DNA of 64,000 nt from Shimia_B sp038525525. Lineage in GTDB: Bacteria; Pseudomonadota; Alphaproteobacteria; Rhodobacterales; Rhodobacteraceae. The stretch is from assembly GCA_038525525.1 (NCBI GenBank), contig JBCBHO010000003.1, forward strand, positions 372,001 to 436,000, written 5' to 3'. The notes under the pieces were generated by a model that worked only from the letters and a program-made list of their open reading frames with translations, searched no databases and had not been told where the DNA came from. Below, piece by piece: positions 52,202 to 60,305 of this stretch; positions within the stretch are counted from its first letter, which is position 1; the number at the start of each line of letters is the position of its first letter. The position numbers and the translations under genes are program-made.

Positions 52202-53332
52202 TTAGCGCCGATCTCTGAGAGAATAGGCCACGAGAACGAGGATCGCCCAGCTCAGAAAACTGAAAATGGCCACGAGAGCCAGAAGCGAAACCCTTTGAGG
52301 CTGGGTGGGTGCTTCGGCAAGTGTGGGCCGGACGTGGGCGGCGAGGTAGCGGCTTTGGCGGCGGGCTTCGGCGGAGGCAGCGTCGAAGGCTGCTAAAGCT
52401 GCCGTATATGACTGCTCGGCAAATTCTTGGTCAACTATGAGGCGTTCGTATTCGCCCACGAGATTGGCAAATACATTCCCGTCGGTGTCGGAAGCGCTGG
52501 CTCCCAAGCCGAGCTTGTTGCGCTCTTCTTGGATGCGCGCCTCAATGATGTCGATGCGGAGCTGGGCCTGCACCCTCCGCGGGTCATCATTGTTGGTGTT
52601 CTCGCCGAGCAGGTCGAACGCGATCAGCGTTTCGGCCAGCTGGAGCTGAAGCGAGGACAAGAGCCCCATCTGGCTTTGCAGCATGGCCTCGGTATCTACG
52701 ATTTGCGTCCGGTTGCGAAAGAGCGTGACGTTTTCGCGCGCATTCTTGAGACGCTCGATGGCCAAATCTAGCTCTTCGCGCGCATATCGCGTGGCGTCTT
52801 CCTGACCAAGGGCTGACAGGCGATTGATCATGCGTGAGCTCTCGTCATAAATCAGCTGCGCAAGCCGTTGTGCGTCCTCGGGGCTGAAGGCTTGAACCTC
52901 TAAATCGATGAGTCCCGTGCCGCTGTCGTTGTAGACTTTGACCATCCGGTTCCAGTAGCTCTCGAGATCCTCGATCGTCCCCGGTGGATGATAGGCAAAC
53001 ACGGGATCGAAGTTTGGATCTGCCTTTGCCCACATCCCTCTAAGGTCAAGCGTTGCATCCACCGTGCGGATCAGGTCGTGGCTTTGGATAAACTTGTAAA
53101 GTATGTCGGTGTCTGACGAGCTAGAGCCGGAGAGTTCGACGACACCGCCCAAGAGTTCTGCCGCCGAGCCCACCTCCTCAGTGCGCACCGAAAAGCCGGC
53201 ATAAGAGACGTAACGGTCAGTGGCTCTGGTCCACAAATACCATGCCGCCAGCGCAACCGGGGCCGCAACGAGAAGAAGAAAGCTGAGCATAACGACGACG
53301 TGCCGCAGTTTGCGCCGCTTTTTGGGTGCCAT
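52202..53332 (-). CDS. KpsE-like capsule export inner-membrane protein
   Basis: Polysaccharide co-polymerase/export protein (PCP-3, KpsE type), about 376 residues. It has an N-terminal membrane helix (VVVMLSFLLLVAAPVALAAWYLW), a periplasmic PCP region (YAGFSVRTEEVGSAAELLGG, YDESSRMINRLSALGQEDATRYAREEL), long coiled coils (residues ~200-330), and a C-terminal helix (LLALVAIFSFLSWAILVLVAYSL). The frame opens to 53590, overlapping a divergent gene; I used the ATG ending at 53332 (GAAGG upstream). A TTG ending at 53401 with GAGG five bases upstream is possible and would add basic cytoplasmic residues. Links the ABC pump to an outer-membrane polysaccharide exporter, which is not in the window. Confidence 0.85.
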   Translation of the reverse strand: MAPKKRRKLRHVVVMLSFLLLVAAPVALAAWYLWTRATDRYVSYAGFSVRTEEVGSAAELLGGVVELSGSSSSDTDILYKFIQSHDLIRTVDATLDLRGMWAKADPNFDPVFAYHPPGTIEDLESYWNRMVKVYNDSGTGLIDLEVQAFSPEDAQRLAQLIYDESSRMINRLSALGQEDATRYAREELDLAIERLKNARENVTLFRNRTQIVDTEAMLQSQMGLLSSLQLQLAETLIAFDLLGENTNNDDPRRVQAQLRIDIIEARIQEERNKLGLGASASDTDGNVFANLVGEYERLIVDQEFAEQSYTAALAAFDAASAEARRQSRYLAAHVRPTLAEAPTQPQRVSLLALVAIFSFLSWAILVLVAYSLRDRR

Positions 53333-53497
53333 CGGACGCGCCTTCGTGGCCGACTTGACCGGTTCGGCGCGCCGCTCTTTTTGCGCATTTTGCGTGTTCA
53401 AGGTTGCCTCAAGAGCGGATTTGATACGGGCCAAGACGTTACATACAAACGCGATAAACAACAGGGTTTTCCGGTTGCCTGAAGAGGAAGTGACAGG

Positions 53498-54448
53498 ATG
53501 GTTTGTCAGGCCGTGACGATTGTGATGGCGACCCGCAATGGTGGCGCTTTCATCGATGAGCAGCTCGCGTCCTTTGCCGCCCAAGATCATCAGGGTTGGT
53601 CTCTTCTGGTCAGCGATGACGGCTCGGAGGACGATACATGCGTCCGTATATCTCGTTTCGCGCAGGCCAACCCTCGGTCCGACATCGCCATCATCGAAGG
53701 TCCACGGAACGGAGCCGCGGCGAACTTTCTTTCAGCGCTCTCATATTGCGTTGCTCAGGAGGGACCGGGCTACTTTGCTTTTTCTGATCAGGATGATGTC
53801 TGGTTGCCGCACAAACTGTCCGTCGCGCTCTCAAAGCTCGCCGTACACCGTGAAGACCACGGCGATGCGCGCCCGGCGGTCTATGCCAGCCGCATTCTCT
53901 TTGCCGATACCGCGCTGCAGCGTACTCGCCCGTCTCCACGTCCGACGCGGCCCGCCGATTTCGGCAATGCGCTGGTGCAAAATATCCTCTGCGGTAGCAC
54001 GATCGTCCTAAACCCTGCAGCCTCAGCCCTTGTTCATCGTGGGGTGCGCGCTGCGCTGGCTGCCGGCGTTCCGTTCCACGACTGGTGGATCTATCAGGTC
54101 CTGAGTGGTGCCGGGGCTGACATCATCCTCGATGACCAACCGGGGCTCCTCTATCGGCAGCACGACCAAAACCTCCTCGGAGCCCGTAGCGGTCTGAAAG
54201 CGCATCTGTCACGGTTGCGCATGATCCGTTCTCACCTGTACCGCGACTGGATTTCGGCCAATCTTTCCGCCTTAGCAGATCTCACGGACCTTCTTACGCC
54301 TGAGGCTCGTGACCTCAGCGACCAGTTTGCTTCTTGGCGCAGGTCATCGCCGGGACAGAGAGCCCAACTAAGCGAATTGGGCATTTATCGCCAAACCGCG
54401 ATCGGCGATCATATCATGGCGGGTCTTGGTCGATTTGGGCTTCTATGA
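53498..54448 (+). CDS. Family-2 glycosyltransferase
   Basis: A 316-residue cytoplasmic GT-A enzyme. VTIVMATRNGGAFIDEQLASFAAQDHQGW and LLVSDDGSEDDT bind the nucleotide sugar. YFAFSDQDDVWLPHKL is the DXD site. NILCGSTIVLN and HDWWIYQVLSGAGADIILDD complete the acceptor region. This motif set is close to rhamnosyl- and galactosyltransferases of surface polysaccharides. It is divergent from the KpsE-like gene and translationally coupled (ATGA) to the downstream Stf0 sulfotransferase, suggesting one sugar transfer followed by sulfation. Confidence 0.87.
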   Translation: MVCQAVTIVMATRNGGAFIDEQLASFAAQDHQGWSLLVSDDGSEDDTCVRISRFAQANPRSDIAIIEGPRNGAAANFLSALSYCVAQEGPGYFAFSDQDDVWLPHKLSVALSKLAVHREDHGDARPAVYASRILFADTALQRTRPSPRPTRPADFGNALVQNILCGSTIVLNPAASALVHRGVRAALAAGVPFHDWWIYQVLSGAGADIILDDQPGLLYRQHDQNLLGARSGLKAHLSRLRMIRSHLYRDWISANLSALADLTDLLTPEARDLSDQFASWRRSSPGQRAQLSELGIYRQTAIGDHIMAGLGRFGLL

Positions 54449-55281
54449 CGTTCTGGTCACATCTCAAGCGGCGGTTGCATCAGTCCTCTTCTAAGCCCGA
54501 CCTCATCAACAGGTTGAGCCAGTTTTCACATCATGAGGAACAGATCGGGGCCTATTTCGGCGGTCGCACTCGGTTCACGGGCAAGGCGCAGGAGTTCGAT
54601 TACCCCCTCTATGTGATGGCTTTCGTTAATCGCAGCGGCTCTAACCTCTTGGGAGAATACCTGCGCAAGACTGATAGATTCAGAGGATTTAGAGAGTCCC
54701 TCAATCATCAAGTTGTGCTGGAGATGTCTGCCCGCGGCGGATATGAGAGTTTTCCAGATTACATGCGCCACCTCTCCCGAGACGCAGCAGGCCGAAACAG
54801 ACCGCTTGGGGTGAAGGCCTCTTGGGAGCAGCTCATGATGCTCATGCGGTGGCGCATTCACAAAATGTATCCTGCGGTGAGAGTTCTGCACATCCGGCGC
54901 AAGGATACAGTAGGCCAAGCCGTCTCCCACGCCATTGCAAAGCAGACAGGACAATGGACCAGCAACACTGCGGCGACCTCAAAGAGAGCGCCGATATTCA
55001 ACGCCGATCAGATCGATAGCTTCGCCGAGGCGGCGGTCTTTTCGGATTGGGCTATTTCCCACGTCTGCACGATATTCGATCTTCACCGGCACATGGTCTG
55101 TTACGAGGATATGGTGTCTGATCCGCGCCAGGTCATGGCGCAGATCGGCGATTTTGCAGGGGTAGACTTCTCGGAATGGACGCCCCCACGCACCGCCCTT
55201 TCAAAGCAGCGCGGCGTCCTCAACGAGGAGTTCCGATCCCGTTACATCGCACAAATGAAGAAGCGCCTGCGCGTGGAGTGA
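54445..55281 (+). CDS. Stf0-type sulfotransferase
   Basis: A 278-residue PAPS-dependent sulfotransferase resembling mycobacterial Stf0 (trehalose 2-sulfotransferase). The 5'-phosphosulfate loop is MAFVNRSGSNLLGEYL (Arg63-Ser64-Gly65-Ser66). The 3'-site and dimer region is VLHIRRKDTVGQAVSHAIAKQTGQW, the Stf0 signature. YEDMVSDPRQVMAQIGDF and WTPPRTALSKQRG follow. Starts at the ATG overlapping the glycosyltransferase stop. The sugar acceptor is not known; Stf0 itself sulfates trehalose, but in this locus a glycan or glycan precursor is more likely. Confidence 0.85.
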   Translation: MTFWSHLKRRLHQSSSKPDLINRLSQFSHHEEQIGAYFGGRTRFTGKAQEFDYPLYVMAFVNRSGSNLLGEYLRKTDRFRGFRESLNHQVVLEMSARGGYESFPDYMRHLSRDAAGRNRPLGVKASWEQLMMLMRWRIHKMYPAVRVLHIRRKDTVGQAVSHAIAKQTGQWTSNTAATSKRAPIFNADQIDSFAEAAVFSDWAISHVCTIFDLHRHMVCYEDMVSDPRQVMAQIGDFAGVDFSEWTPPRTALSKQRGVLNEEFRSRYIAQMKKRLRVE

Positions 55282-55753
55282 TGGGTCGATGTGTCGTTCT
55301 GATCTGAGACAGGTCTGTGGGCGTGTACGGAACACTCCGGGATAAAAGTGAGGAACATCTCGTGCCTCAAGGTGCCTGGCCGGTGACGGGACGGGAATTG
55401 GTGGTCGAAACGCACGCTCTGCCAGTTCGCACGGTGTAACTAGTGGCTCCGAAAAGCATCCCACCCCTAGGAAAAAAGCTGAACCTTTGAGGCTCCTGTT
55501 GGTGGGTAGCCCTAGTTGTGGAGTGGATGGCCCGCGGCCGCGGCGCAAACCCGCTCGGTGCACGCGGCGGACCGTTGCATGAAAGATTTTTGGTCCAAAG
55601 CCGTTGGACTCATCCACTTGGCGATTGTCGTGGGTCTTTCGCTCGCTCGCTCCTGAAGGCGCGTGATTATTGGCACCGAAGGCCAGCTGCCCTTGCGATC
55701 GTCGGCATGGAGATGCGAGGCCCGCAGCGCGTGGAGCGGGGCTCTCATCTCCT
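55282..55753. other. Gene-free stretch between convergent genes
   Basis: 472 bases between the 3' ends of the Stf0 gene and the dual glycosyltransferase gene. The open frames here have Arg/Pro-rich shadow composition, lack ribosome-binding sites and match no family. No strong terminator hairpin or tRNA was found. It may be a remnant or carry a 3' regulatory RNA; there is no positive evidence. Confidence 0.5.
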
Positions 55754-58204
55754 TCACATCGGCCTTTCAGCAGAGGTGCTCCGATGACTAACGATCGCGT
55801 CGAGCAGGGTTTCCGCAAGTCTGTCGCTGGACGTGTAGGGCACCGCGATCCCGTTTGTCGCGTCGGAGACAGCATCTCCCTGGGCGCCGATGTTGAAGGC
55901 AAAGACCGGAAGACCCGTGGCGAGGGCTTCATGAGTGGTGAAAGAAAAGGTCTCTGGCCAAACAGAGGGGATCAACCAGGCTGTGACGCCGTAGCGCGCG
56001 GCCAAGCTGGAAATTTGATCCGGGTAGTAGGTACCGTGGATTTTGACCTTGGACGGGAGAAGGACGCTTGGGTCCACATTTCCGATCAAGACGAGTTCTA
56101 AAGATCGTCTCTTATTGGTTAACTGCGCCAGGTCTTTAAGGACCGTGGCTCCCTTGTGATGGTTGATGTTGCCGAGCACAGCCACGACCCGGGGCGCATT
56201 CGAAGGCACGTCCGAGCATAGGCTTTTCGCGGGCGAGGTCAGCCCCAACACGGGGTGTGGTGCATAGTTGATGCGCGCAGCACTGTCAGGCCAGGTCTCG
56301 GTGACAAGACGTTCGCTGCTTCGCGAAAACACCGTCACTTGCGCGGCCGCTTCGATCAATGACCCCCACCGGGCTTGCCAGGTCGCAAGCTCGGGCGCGC
56401 GGTGGGCGTCGGGATGGTAAACGCCGTCCTGGTCTAAAAGTGTGTAGGCGGGCGAGATCGGCAGATAATCGTGAAACGTCACTTCAAGCGTGTCATCGGG
56501 ACCCTTGGCCAAGGCTAAAATGTGCTTCGGCAAGGAAGCCGGATCACTGTCGCCCACGCCGCAGGAATACACCACGTGGCGCTTGGTCAGAGGCTCAAGG
56601 AGCCTTTCTACAACGGCAAAGTCATTTGTTCCGCCGCGAGTGACCCCGCTGGGCCCTGCAACCTCCAGCTGCCAGCGGTCCGGGCCGCCGACCCGCAAAA
56701 GCACGCTAGGCTCACCAGCCTCTGCTCGCGTACCCACGAGACCCTGCAGGGCGTGCTCGGCGCCGCCGCCAAGCGAGTGACACAGATAGATCGGGATGGA
56801 GTCCTCCGCCCCAACAACCGCCGCGGCCCATGCTACGGCGAGAGCAAGCCGGGCACCGCAGAGCGGGTCCCCGGCGATAAAGTCCTGCACCTCTGCATCG
56901 AAGCGAGGGTAACGGCTGGACACGAGGCGACCGTTCTCGATGATCGAGATTTTTTTCTCGTTTTGGCTGAAGCTCTGCCCGCTGCGATGTTCGACGAAAA
57001 GGCGGTGCTGGGCGACATGACGCCCACCAAGGGCGGCGGTCTTTTGACACCAATCGACCTCTTCGCCGTAGCCCCGCCCGAAGGCCGTGTCGAATGTCGG
57101 GACCTTGCGCAAATAGGCGGGGTTCAGTGCCATGCAAAAGCCCACGCCGGTGGGCAGCTCCGGGCCAGTGAAGGCCGGCGACAGGCGCGCTGCCTCGGCG
57201 TCGATCCGGTCAGATGCACCCGTGGGCAAGCTTGTGGGCGCGCAGATCGTGGGCACTGAATGCAATTCAGCATCGTTCGACAACGGCGTCACACTGGCCA
57301 CATCGCTGGCCTCCAGCATGGGTTCGAGGAGCCGTGATGCCCATCGCGGCGGAACAAGAGCATCGGAATTCAATATTACCACAGGTTGCAAGTCACTGCG
57401 AACTCGTGCGGCCGACAAGCCCGCGTTAGCGCTCTCAACGAAGCCCTTGTTCTCGTCGTGCAAGATCAAAGTCACATTCTCGGGCCGCTGTGCGGCCCAG
57501 CCCTGAAGGAAAGGACGCACCCGACGATCGCTCGAAAAATCTTCCACGATAATCAGGTGCCAAAGAAGATCGGTGTGCCGCTCAACACGCTCTAAGCACT
57601 CGATCAAGACTTCATGGGCGTTAAAGACGGGAAGGACGATAACGATAGAGGGCGGTGGCACGTTGTCTTGCCGCGCCGCCACATCGGCAAAGAGCATATC
57701 GGGGATAAGGCCCACGTGAGATCCGCCATCAAGGCCAAGAAGGCGCTTCACCTTGGCTTTGTCCATGGGCTCATGGTGTTGCTGCCAGCGTATGGCTGCT
57801 GGCAATGCGGCGAAGCTGGCACGTAGGAACCCAAAGACGAGTGCGGTCGTGGAGGGGTGGCGCAGGTTGATTTGAAGCGGGCGCCCGCCGTCGGCCTCCA
57901 AGGTTATGTCAAGGCCGCCGTTCAGGGACTCTCCAAGACAGGGCACCGCGAAATGAAAATTGAGTGGGTCCCGCCCCGGTGCGCCGCTGGGACGCTCTGT
58001 CACCTGCACGCTTTCGCCGCTTCTCAAGCTCACGCGATCAGCCACCACCCAACCGCTCAGGCTGAGCCGGCCCCATTCGGCGCGCACCATATCCACATGC
58101 CCCAGAAGAGCGCCATGCTCATCCGTTATGTTCTGCGGCGGGGCGCTCAGAACATCATGCGCCACCATGTAGCGGCGAAAGAGCGAGTAGACGCGCCGGA
58201 TCAT
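55754..58204 (-). CDS. Dual glycosyltransferase (GT2 plus GT4 domains)
   Basis: 816 residues. Residues ~180-440 are a GT-A family-2 domain (IVIVLPVFNAHEVLIECLERV, LIIVEDFSSD, NKGFVESANAGLSAA, VILNSDALVPPRW, GRGYGEEVDWCQKTAALGG). Residues ~480-800 are a GT-B family-4 domain (IPIYLCHSLGGGAEHALQGL, AAQVTVFSRSSERL, RVVAVLGNINHHKGATVL, LELVLIGNV, and the sugar-nucleotide site WPETFSFTTHEALATGLPVFAF). The N-terminal ~150 residues are an unrecognised beta-rich domain. Two transferases in one chain suggest it adds alternating sugars. Starts at the ATG ending at 58204. The gene precedes the RTX genes and converges on Stf0. Confidence 0.85.
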   Translation of the reverse strand: MIRRVYSLFRRYMVAHDVLSAPPQNITDEHGALLGHVDMVRAEWGRLSLSGWVVADRVSLRSGESVQVTERPSGAPGRDPLNFHFAVPCLGESLNGGLDITLEADGGRPLQINLRHPSTTALVFGFLRASFAALPAAIRWQQHHEPMDKAKVKRLLGLDGGSHVGLIPDMLFADVAARQDNVPPPSIVIVLPVFNAHEVLIECLERVERHTDLLWHLIIVEDFSSDRRVRPFLQGWAAQRPENVTLILHDENKGFVESANAGLSAARVRSDLQPVVILNSDALVPPRWASRLLEPMLEASDVASVTPLSNDAELHSVPTICAPTSLPTGASDRIDAEAARLSPAFTGPELPTGVGFCMALNPAYLRKVPTFDTAFGRGYGEEVDWCQKTAALGGRHVAQHRLFVEHRSGQSFSQNEKKISIIENGRLVSSRYPRFDAEVQDFIAGDPLCGARLALAVAWAAAVVGAEDSIPIYLCHSLGGGAEHALQGLVGTRAEAGEPSVLLRVGGPDRWQLEVAGPSGVTRGGTNDFAVVERLLEPLTKRHVVYSCGVGDSDPASLPKHILALAKGPDDTLEVTFHDYLPISPAYTLLDQDGVYHPDAHRAPELATWQARWGSLIEAAAQVTVFSRSSERLVTETWPDSAARINYAPHPVLGLTSPAKSLCSDVPSNAPRVVAVLGNINHHKGATVLKDLAQLTNKRRSLELVLIGNVDPSVLLPSKVKIHGTYYPDQISSLAARYGVTAWLIPSVWPETFSFTTHEALATGLPVFAFNIGAQGDAVSDATNGIAVPYTSSDRLAETLLDAIVSHRSTSAERPM

Positions 58205-58259
58205 GCGTTCGCCTACCTAATCCAATTTCAGAGGGGAATTGAATAACGCGGGGTCGAAA

Positions 58260-60086
58260 TCAAAAGATGAGGATGTCGTCCTCTGTCAGGGTCCCCAGAT
58301 TGGCAATCTCGAGGATCAGAACGGCATCCGCTCCTCCGAGACCGTCGCGGTCAACCCAGAGATCGCCACTGTCGCTGTCATAGATGACCCTGTGCATATC
58401 ATCTTCGGCCTGCGTGCCCAGGTGAAAAGCGGTGGCTGCCAGCGCGCCGTTCGTGAGCCCACCAAACAGGTTTCCTTTGATTTTGATGGTATCCACGGCA
58501 CTCGTGAAATCGAGAATGGTATCGACGTTGTCCGCTGACGGCGCCCGATCAAAGACGAACGTATCCGCGCCGCCATTGCCGCGCAGGGTGTCGCTGCCTT
58601 CGCGCCCGATGAGCATGTTGTCGCCGCTATTGCCTACGAGAAGGTTGTCGAGCTCGTTGCCCACTGCGTTGAAATCGAAGCCCGAGCGCAGCTCTAGATT
58701 CTCGATATTCTCCTCGAGCTTCCAGCTTCGATAGGCGCGCACGGTGTCGATGCCTTCGTCCGCTTTCTCGATAAGGATCTCGCCTGGGGCACTGACGACG
58801 TAAAGGTCGTTGCCCTTCCCCCCAATCATCGTGTCGACCTGCTTTTTTCCGTCGAGAATGTTGTTGCCGTCATTGCCGCGGATCGTGTTCGCGAGCCCGT
58901 TGCCTATGGCCTGAAGGTCTTCGTCGCCCACGAGCGTGATCTCTTCCACGTGAGATCTGCCCAAGGTGATGTCGACGCTGGAGATGACGTGATCGGTTCC
59001 GGCCCATTTCCGGCTTTCGTCGATCCTGTCGCCTGAATTGTCGACATAGAAGACATCCGATCCGGTGCCTCCCTTGAGCCAGTCCGCCCCGGCACCACCA
59101 TCGAGTGTGTCATTGCCCGCATTGCCCGAAAGCCGGTCATCGCCAAGGCCGCCCACGAGCATGTTGTCACCGTTGTCCCCTACGAGGTTCTGATCCTCTA
59201 CCGGTGGAGCGGGGGGAGGCGGCGCGGCGTCCGGGAGATCATCGGCGTTGAGATCAAGCTTCACGTTCTCATCGCCGATCGTGAATTCCCGGGTGACGTC
59301 TTGCCCGAGAGCAGCGCCGGAGAATGTCGCCGAGTACGTGCCGGGATCAAGTTCGACCTGATAGCCGCCGGAGGACCAGGTCGACGTCGTGAACGTGCCT
59401 GTATCCCCCACCAGTGTCACGGTGATGCCCGCCAACCCTTCGCCCGCATCGTAGAAATCATCATCGTCGGAATCCTCGAAGACAACACCCACGAGCTGGG
59501 CTTCGTAATTGAACCGCGTGCCGAAATTCTGCGTTACCACGAAAGGTCCGACCCGGGTTCCGGGATCAGTCTCCTCGAGGGCGGATATGCCGATCTCGGT
59601 GTAAAGGCCGTTCAATATGGTGTTGCGGTGGCCGGCTGGGGTCTGGATGCCGCTCGGTGTGTTGCCCCAGTCGATGTAAAACCCAGCGTGGCCGTATAAC
59701 GGATCATCGGTGTAAGCGAAGATGTTCTCGGCGATGCCGCGCCAGGAGGTATAGTTGGCCGCCTCAATGCGGCCCCTGAGGTTCATCTCACCCGGTAACT
59801 GATGCGATTGCGTGTCTGTGTCGATCATGCGCTGGGAATGGCCCGCGCTGGCATCGGCGAGGGACGTGTTCCACGCCAGCGGTGCCACCGGAGTGCGGTT
59901 TGACAGCTGATCCTCAAGCAGCACCATGTCCACGTCGAAATAACGCAGTGCGCCCGTGATATTGCTGCTCACACCGGTTTGCGTGGTAGCATCCGCGATG
60001 AGGGCGTCGAACTCACCGTCCGGGTTCATCCGCGCCCGGTTCGTGAGTTCGAGCATTTCCTGCTCGAAAGCGGTGGGTGTCGGCAT
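58260..60086 (-). CDS. CAP-domain protein with C-terminal RTX repeats
   Basis: 608 residues. Residues ~1-190 are a CAP/SCP domain (FEQEMLELTNRARMNPDGE, SLADASAGHSQRMIDTDTQSH, NIFAYTDDPLYGH, GHRNTILNGLYTEIGISAL). Residues ~200-280 are a SdrD-like beta domain (VGVVFEDSDDDDFYDAGEGLAGITVTL). RTX nonapeptides follow (GGLGDDRLSGNAGNDTLDGGAGADWLKGGTGSDVFYVD), then the shared C-terminal module ending in DDILIF, a type I secretion tail. No signal peptide, so secretion is by an unlinked T1SS. CAP+RTX fusions are known in marine alphaproteobacteria. The ATG ends at 60086 with AAGGAGCA upstream. The shared module is nearly identical to the next gene's. Confidence 0.88.
   Translation of the reverse strand: MPTPTAFEQEMLELTNRARMNPDGEFDALIADATTQTGVSSNITGALRYFDVDMVLLEDQLSNRTPVAPLAWNTSLADASAGHSQRMIDTDTQSHQLPGEMNLRGRIEAANYTSWRGIAENIFAYTDDPLYGHAGFYIDWGNTPSGIQTPAGHRNTILNGLYTEIGISALEETDPGTRVGPFVVTQNFGTRFNYEAQLVGVVFEDSDDDDFYDAGEGLAGITVTLVGDTGTFTTSTWSSGGYQVELDPGTYSATFSGAALGQDVTREFTIGDENVKLDLNADDLPDAAPPPPAPPVEDQNLVGDNGDNMLVGGLGDDRLSGNAGNDTLDGGAGADWLKGGTGSDVFYVDNSGDRIDESRKWAGTDHVISSVDITLGRSHVEEITLVGDEDLQAIGNGLANTIRGNDGNNILDGKKQVDTMIGGKGNDLYVVSAPGEILIEKADEGIDTVRAYRSWKLEENIENLELRSGFDFNAVGNELDNLLVGNSGDNMLIGREGSDTLRGNGGADTFVFDRAPSADNVDTILDFTSAVDTIKIKGNLFGGLTNGALAATAFHLGTQAEDDMHRVIYDSDSGDLWVDRDGLGGADAVLILEIANLGTLTEDDILIF
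58420..59105 (-). repeat. RTX C-terminal module, copy B
   Basis: The shared module inside the CAP-RTX gene. Compared by eye with copy C, long runs are identical, about 95% overall over the LDGKKQVDTMIGGKGNDLYVV to GSDTLRGNGGADTFVFDR region. Less similar to copy A. B and C are direct repeats about 2 kb apart. Confidence 0.75.
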
Positions 60087-60305
60087 GGGTCTGCTCCTTA
60101 CAAAGAGGTCCGGCTCTTCTCTTTTTGGGGCGCGTTTCGCGGGTCAGAACTGACTGATGGATCAACGCGAACGCGGGGGTGGGGGCTTGGAAAAGGGTGG
60201 ACGACGGGCCTTTGATGGCGATTGGCCTCTGGCATAGCGCTTGCGGTGGAGCTCGTGCAAACGGCGTGCGCGAAACATTGCGCAGTCACCACGCAGCGGT
60301 TCGGG
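60087..60305. other. Gap between RTX genes
   Basis: About 220 bases downstream of the large RTX gene and upstream of the CAP-RTX gene. It must hold the CAP-RTX promoter, and its first bases carry that gene's AAGGAG site. No other gene was detected. Confidence 0.35.

Noticed and set aside
55201..55932. 243-residue minus-strand frame covering the gap after Stf0
   Set aside because: Overlaps the ends of two secure genes, has shadow-like Pro/Arg/Ser composition and no ribosome-binding site.
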